From: Nitrospira sp.
Lineage (GTDB): Bacteria; Nitrospirota; Nitrospiria; Nitrospirales; Nitrospiraceae
Assembly (NCBI GenBank): GCA_025363325.1
Contig: JANYEF010000508.1
Span: forward strand, 1 to 8,807
DNA: 8,807 nucleotides
Direction of reading: 5' to 3'
Shown here: positions 6,750 through 8,807 of the stretch, piece by piece
Numbering within the stretch: position 1 is the first letter of the stretch
Layout: every line of letters starts with the position of its first letter
Notes under the pieces: model-generated
Seen by the model: only the letters and a program-made list of their open reading frames with translations
Told to the model about the DNA's origin: nothing
The model's database searches: none
Position numbers and translations under genes: made by a program

Positions 6750-6837
6750 GTTCATTTGGTCTGTTCGGTCTGTCTGGTTTGTTTGCTTGAATCAGCCTAA
6801 CCAGATAGACCAGATTAACCAGACAAACCAGATGAAC
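6750..6837. repeat. Mirrored array of nine-base repeats
   Basis: GTTCA followed by four tandem nine-base units (6755-6790: TTTGGTCTG, TTCGGTCTG, TCTGGTTTG, TTTGCTTGA), a 6-base centre (6791-6796), then four units in inverse orientation (6797-6832; read on the minus strand TCTGGTTTG, TCTGGTTAA, TCTGGTCTA, TCTGGTTAG) and TGAAC. The consensus is TCTGGTTTG. The two halves can fold into a long imperfect hairpin of about 41 positions. It begins 10 bases after the mltC stop, where it may protect the mRNA end or terminate transcription, or it may be a replication-slippage or mobile repeat. Confidence 0.7.
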
Positions 6838-6847
6838 CTTCCGTGTT

Positions 6848-8098
6848 CTATTGGTCGGAGCTTTCCGAGGAACTGACGAAGGCCTTGCGGTAGCCAGTTA
6901 CCTTTTCCAAATAGTGGCGGGTCTCTTCGTAGGGCAGATGTTGGTGCAATTGGTCATAGACGCCGGCTGGTTGGAGGCTGTTGATCTGGTTGACGGCAGC
7001 TGTACGGTCGCGCGAAAACGTCCGGAACACGTTGCTCGGGCCGGTATTGTAGGCCGCAATCACGCAGTATTCGCGTGACACGCTGTGCGCCACGCTTTCC
7101 AGTTGATTGAACATCAACACATTCAAATAGGCGGTGCCCAACTCGACGTTGTTGGCGGGACCGAAGAGATAATCCCGTGAGGGGGCCACGTCCTGGCCTT
7201 TCGCCTTCCGGTATGCTTCCCGCCCACCGCTGGTGGGGACCAGTTGCATGAGCCCGTAGGCCGGGGCCGAGCTGACGGCATAGGGGTTGAAGTTGCTCTC
7301 TGTGCGGATGACGGCGAAGACCAGGCTGGGGCTGATGCGATATTGTTCCGCAAACTGGTGAACCAGCGTTCGATATTTGTCCGCCTGCTTCATGGCGAGA
7401 TTGGACACCATCGGGATCTTGACGTAGTGGGCCGTCTTTTTGGCTCCATCCTGGTCGATCACGCGCGTGGAAGATTTCTTCTCTAGGAGATAGACGGCAA
7501 ACGGCTCGGCTTCTGCCGGCGTGCGCATTGGTTTGCGTTGCTGATCGAGGACGAGGCCGAACAGGTAGGGCTCCTTGTCGCCGGTGAGGACGATTTCTTT
7601 GTCGGAAAATAAATCGACTGCTCGGGGATCCTGCGGGGTCAGGATCGTCGTAATGACCGCATTCTTGAGACTACGCTGGGGGTCTTGATCGTCCAGCGTC
7701 TCGACCAGGATCTCTCCCGCATCAAAGTCGACGATGGCCCGGCTCTTGTAGTTCTGCGTGTACTTCACATACTTCTTGCGTTCGGGCAGTTTGACTTCGT
7801 CCTTTCCCCAGGTCTTTCCGATGTTTACCCCGAGGGCGGCGAGGATGGTCTCAAAGTCTTTCTTTGCCTCGCGCAGATCTCTGAACAGCGCATCAGGGTC
7901 GCGCGCGTACTGGTCGAGACGCTTCTTGGCGATCTGCGCCGGGTCCTTTCCTGAAGCGAGATCGATGATGGCCTGTCCGGTCTGGCCCTTGGTGACTCGT
8001 TCAGCCGCTGTGAGGACCCGGTCGGTTGTCTCACAGCCGGAGGCGAGCAAGGCGAAGACGAATATCAAGAACGAAGTAAGTGAGGCCGATGGACGCAT
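6848..8098 (-). CDS. mltC: Membrane-bound lytic murein transglycosylase C (MltC-type lipoprotein)
   Basis: Cleaves the MurNAc-GlcNAc bond of peptidoglycan with formation of 1,6-anhydroMurNAc; acts in the periplasm, attached to a membrane by its lipid. It has 416 residues. The signal MRPSASL...FALLASGC ends at Cys22; Ala at lipobox -3 is a variant. Residues 95-230 resemble the E. coli MltC N-terminal domain (KKYVKYTQNYKSRAIVDFDAGEILVET, PRAVDLFSD, EPYLFGLVLD). The SLT domain spans about 243-405 with catalytic Glu267 in IRTESNFNPYAVS, GLMQL at 282-286 and AAYNTGP at 348-354. A segment of about 70 residues (23-92), charged and apparently helical, is extra relative to the roughly 360-residue E. 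coli protein. There is no ribosome-binding site before the ATG and no upstream alternative (in-frame stop at 8122-8120). Same strand as the efflux genes but separated by 350 bases, so probably an independent unit. Confidence 0.93.
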   Translation of the reverse strand: MRPSASLTSFLIFVFALLASGCETTDRVLTAAERVTKGQTGQAIIDLASGKDPAQIAKKRLDQYARDPDALFRDLREAKKDFETILAALGVNIGKTWGKDEVKLPERKKYVKYTQNYKSRAIVDFDAGEILVETLDDQDPQRSLKNAVITTILTPQDPRAVDLFSDKEIVLTGDKEPYLFGLVLDQQRKPMRTPAEAEPFAVYLLEKKSSTRVIDQDGAKKTAHYVKIPMVSNLAMKQADKYRTLVHQFAEQYRISPSLVFAVIRTESNFNPYAVSSAPAYGLMQLVPTSGGREAYRKAKGQDVAPSRDYLFGPANNVELGTAYLNVLMFNQLESVAHSVSREYCVIAAYNTGPSNVFRTFSRDRTAAVNQINSLQPAGVYDQLHQHLPYEETRHYLEKVTGYRKAFVSSSESSDQ

Positions 8099-8346
8099 GG
8101 GCGCATTGTACAGATTTTTTCATGATCTACAAGGGCGTAGGGAGTGGACTAGCCCGGTGAGTCCCCTGTGCTCGGACAACGCGCGGCTTGAGAAAACCCT
8201 CGTGGGTTCCCGCAGTGGAGGACTCATTCAGGCCATCCTAGGATAACGTAAACGAGCAAGAGTCTGCTCGCCGCTCCTAACTCCATCGGCCTTCGACGTG
8301 CAAATTATGACCCTCGTGATCGTTGACTTGTGAAAGGGAGAGTCTC
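8099..8346. other. Divergent intergenic stretch upstream of mltC and the small ORF
   Basis: No gene seen. It contains two small hairpins: AACCC-TCGT-GGGTT (8195-8208) and CGAGCA-AGAGTC-TGCTCG (8253-8270). On the minus strand the latter is followed by TTTACGTT. A ten-base palindrome ATCCTAGGAT lies at 8235-8244. I found no convincing promoter for the small ORF here. Confidence 0.4.
8105..8110 (-). promoter_or_regulatory. Candidate -10 element of mltC, suggesting a leaderless mRNA
   Basis: TACAAT (5/6 of the sigma70 -10 consensus) ends 6 bases before the mltC ATG, with a weak TTGTAG 16 bases upstream of it. Transcription would start at or next to the A of the ATG, which agrees with the lack of a Shine-Dalgarno. 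Inferred from spacing only. Confidence 0.35.
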
Positions 8347-8448
8347 GTGGCTGAGACGAACATCATGCTGTCGCGATTATTGAAGCAGGCAGTACAGATA
8401 TTCGAGCCGTGGCTGTTTCAGAACAAGAACCGTATTCCGCTCGAATAA
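8347..8448 (+). CDS. Possible 33-residue small protein of unknown function
   Basis: GTG start, TAA stop. The protein begins MAETNIMLSRLLKQAVQIFE and ends PWLFQNKNRIPLE. A strong ribosome-binding site GGGAG (8336-8340) lies 6 bases before the GTG, and the frame is open back only to a TGA at 8317, so this is not the tail of a longer gene. The middle (about residues 5-20) could form an amphipathic helix; no signal peptide or cysteine is present. A GC-rich hairpin 30 bases after the stop could end its transcript. It precedes a response regulator on the same strand. I do not recognise the protein. The ribosome-binding site and hairpin are seen; that it is translated is inferred. Confidence 0.4.
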   Translation: MAETNIMLSRLLKQAVQIFEPWLFQNKNRIPLE

Positions 8449-8478
8449 CACCTCTCACCTCTCGATGTACCCGTCGAT

Positions 8479-8506
8479 GCCCGACGTCCGATTCACGACG
8501 GCGGGC
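8479..8506 (+). terminator. GC-rich hairpin after the small ORF, terminator-like
   Basis: GCCCGACGTC (8479-8488), loop CGATTCAC, GACGGCGGGC (8497-8506): 9 of 10 pairs, with one A-G mismatch. It has no U-tract after it, so it would be a weak intrinsic terminator or a processed 3' end. Its position between the small ORF and the response regulator suggests separate transcripts. Confidence 0.4.
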
Positions 8507-8621
8507 GGCCCATTCCTGTCTGTCGATTACGTAAAATGCTTAGGTTCTCGCTCTCTTTGAGGTTATATTTCTCTTGGCCCCACATCCCATTCGCCATGAG
8601 TGATCGTAAAGAGACGCAACT

Positions 8622-8807
8622 ATGAGTATCCTGATCGTCGATGATTCTGAAGATCAGCGTGAATTGCTCGCGCTGATCCTGAAGACAGCTGGGTACCGTT
8701 CTTTGCTGTTTACGGAGTCGGCCGAAGAGGCATTGAAACGGTTAGGCATCGGTGCCGATCCCCGTCCATCCGAACGAATTGATGTCGTGCTGATGGATTT
8801 CTTGATG
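8622..8807 (+). CDS. Response regulator receiver domain protein (3' end beyond the window)
   Basis: A two-component receiver domain, phosphorylated on Asp by a partner histidine kinase. Only the first 62 residues are present. MSILIVDDSEDQRELLALIL carries the acidic pair D7/D8, and the phospho-acceptor is D59 in VVLMDFLM. The segment before it (GIGADPRPSERID) is several residues longer than in a minimal CheY-like domain. AAAGAG lies 8 bases before the ATG. A TATATT at 8564-8569 could be a -10, but no good -35 goes with it. The output domain, if any, lies outside, so the pathway cannot be named. Confidence 0.9.
   Translation, partial: MSILIVDDSEDQRELLALILKTAGYRSLLFTESAEEALKRLGIGADPRPSERIDVVLMDFLM

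Larger units (their letters stand above)
6498..6847. other. 350-base intergenic region between mltC and marR
   Basis: No convincing gene. It holds, from the mltC side: a mirrored nine-base repeat array (6750-6837), a bulged hairpin (6717-6746), a 7-base inverted repeat (6639-6645 with 6666-6672), an 18-base-pair stem (6562-6619), then the marR promoter and operator. A 69-codon minus-strand ORF here (6708-6499) overlaps these structures, matches no family I know and was not called. Confidence 0.6.

Noticed and set aside
8235..8244. Ten-base palindrome ATCCTAGGAT as an operator
   Set aside because: Single short palindrome with no partner copy or promoter next to it.
7758..8246. 162-codon plus-strand ORF opposite the start of mltC
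   Set aside because: Shadow frame; the minus strand here encodes the MltC signal peptide and N-terminal domain.
8596..8625. Nine-codon ORF MSDRKETQL whose TGA overlaps the response-regulator ATG
   Set aside because: No ribosome-binding site and very short; overlap of this kind is expected often by chance.

Overview
The window (8,807 bases, GC-rich) comes from a Gram-negative bacterium: it encodes a tripartite envelope efflux system, three proteins with lipoprotein-type signal peptides and a periplasm-facing murein hydrolase. The style of the response-regulator start and the repeat-rich intergenic DNA remind me of Nitrospira-like genomes, but that is an impression and was not tested.

Layout. 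Nearly everything lies on the minus strand. Reading that strand from right to left: an MltC-type lytic transglycosylase lipoprotein (8098-6848); a 350-base gap with four consecutive inverted-repeat structures; a MarR-family regulator (6497-6033); a lipoprotein membrane fusion protein, MFP (5959-4799); and one uninterrupted 1586-codon frame (4802-42) that carries an RND inner-membrane pump followed directly by a NodT/OprM-type outer-membrane factor (OMF) lipoprotein. On the plus strand, diverging from mltC, are a 33-codon small ORF with a good ribosome-binding site (8347-8448) and the start of a response regulator (8622 to the window edge).

How the genes work together. MFP, RND pump and OMF are the three parts of a proton-driven efflux machine spanning both membranes. 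MFP stop and RND start share ATGA, so they are translationally coupled. The MarR protein is the likely local repressor: a perfect 12-base palindrome TTGCATATGCAA lies just upstream of marR, and a 10/12 copy lies between marR and the MFP gene, each a few bases downstream of a TTGA-type -35 element.

Main points of interest. (1) RND and OMF are fused in frame with no stop, yet the OMF part keeps its own Shine-Dalgarno, ATG and a perfect LAGC lipobox. It could be a polyprotein cut by signal peptidase II, an OMF made by internal initiation, or the result of a one-base indel. (2) The OMF 3' end has a run of seven A (minus strand); with six the protein would end in a plausible way, while the present frame adds an odd Arg/Cys-rich tail. 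This raises the chance that homopolymer indels, real or technical, shaped this ORF. (3) A mirrored array of 4 + 4 nine-base repeats follows mltC, next to other strong hairpins.
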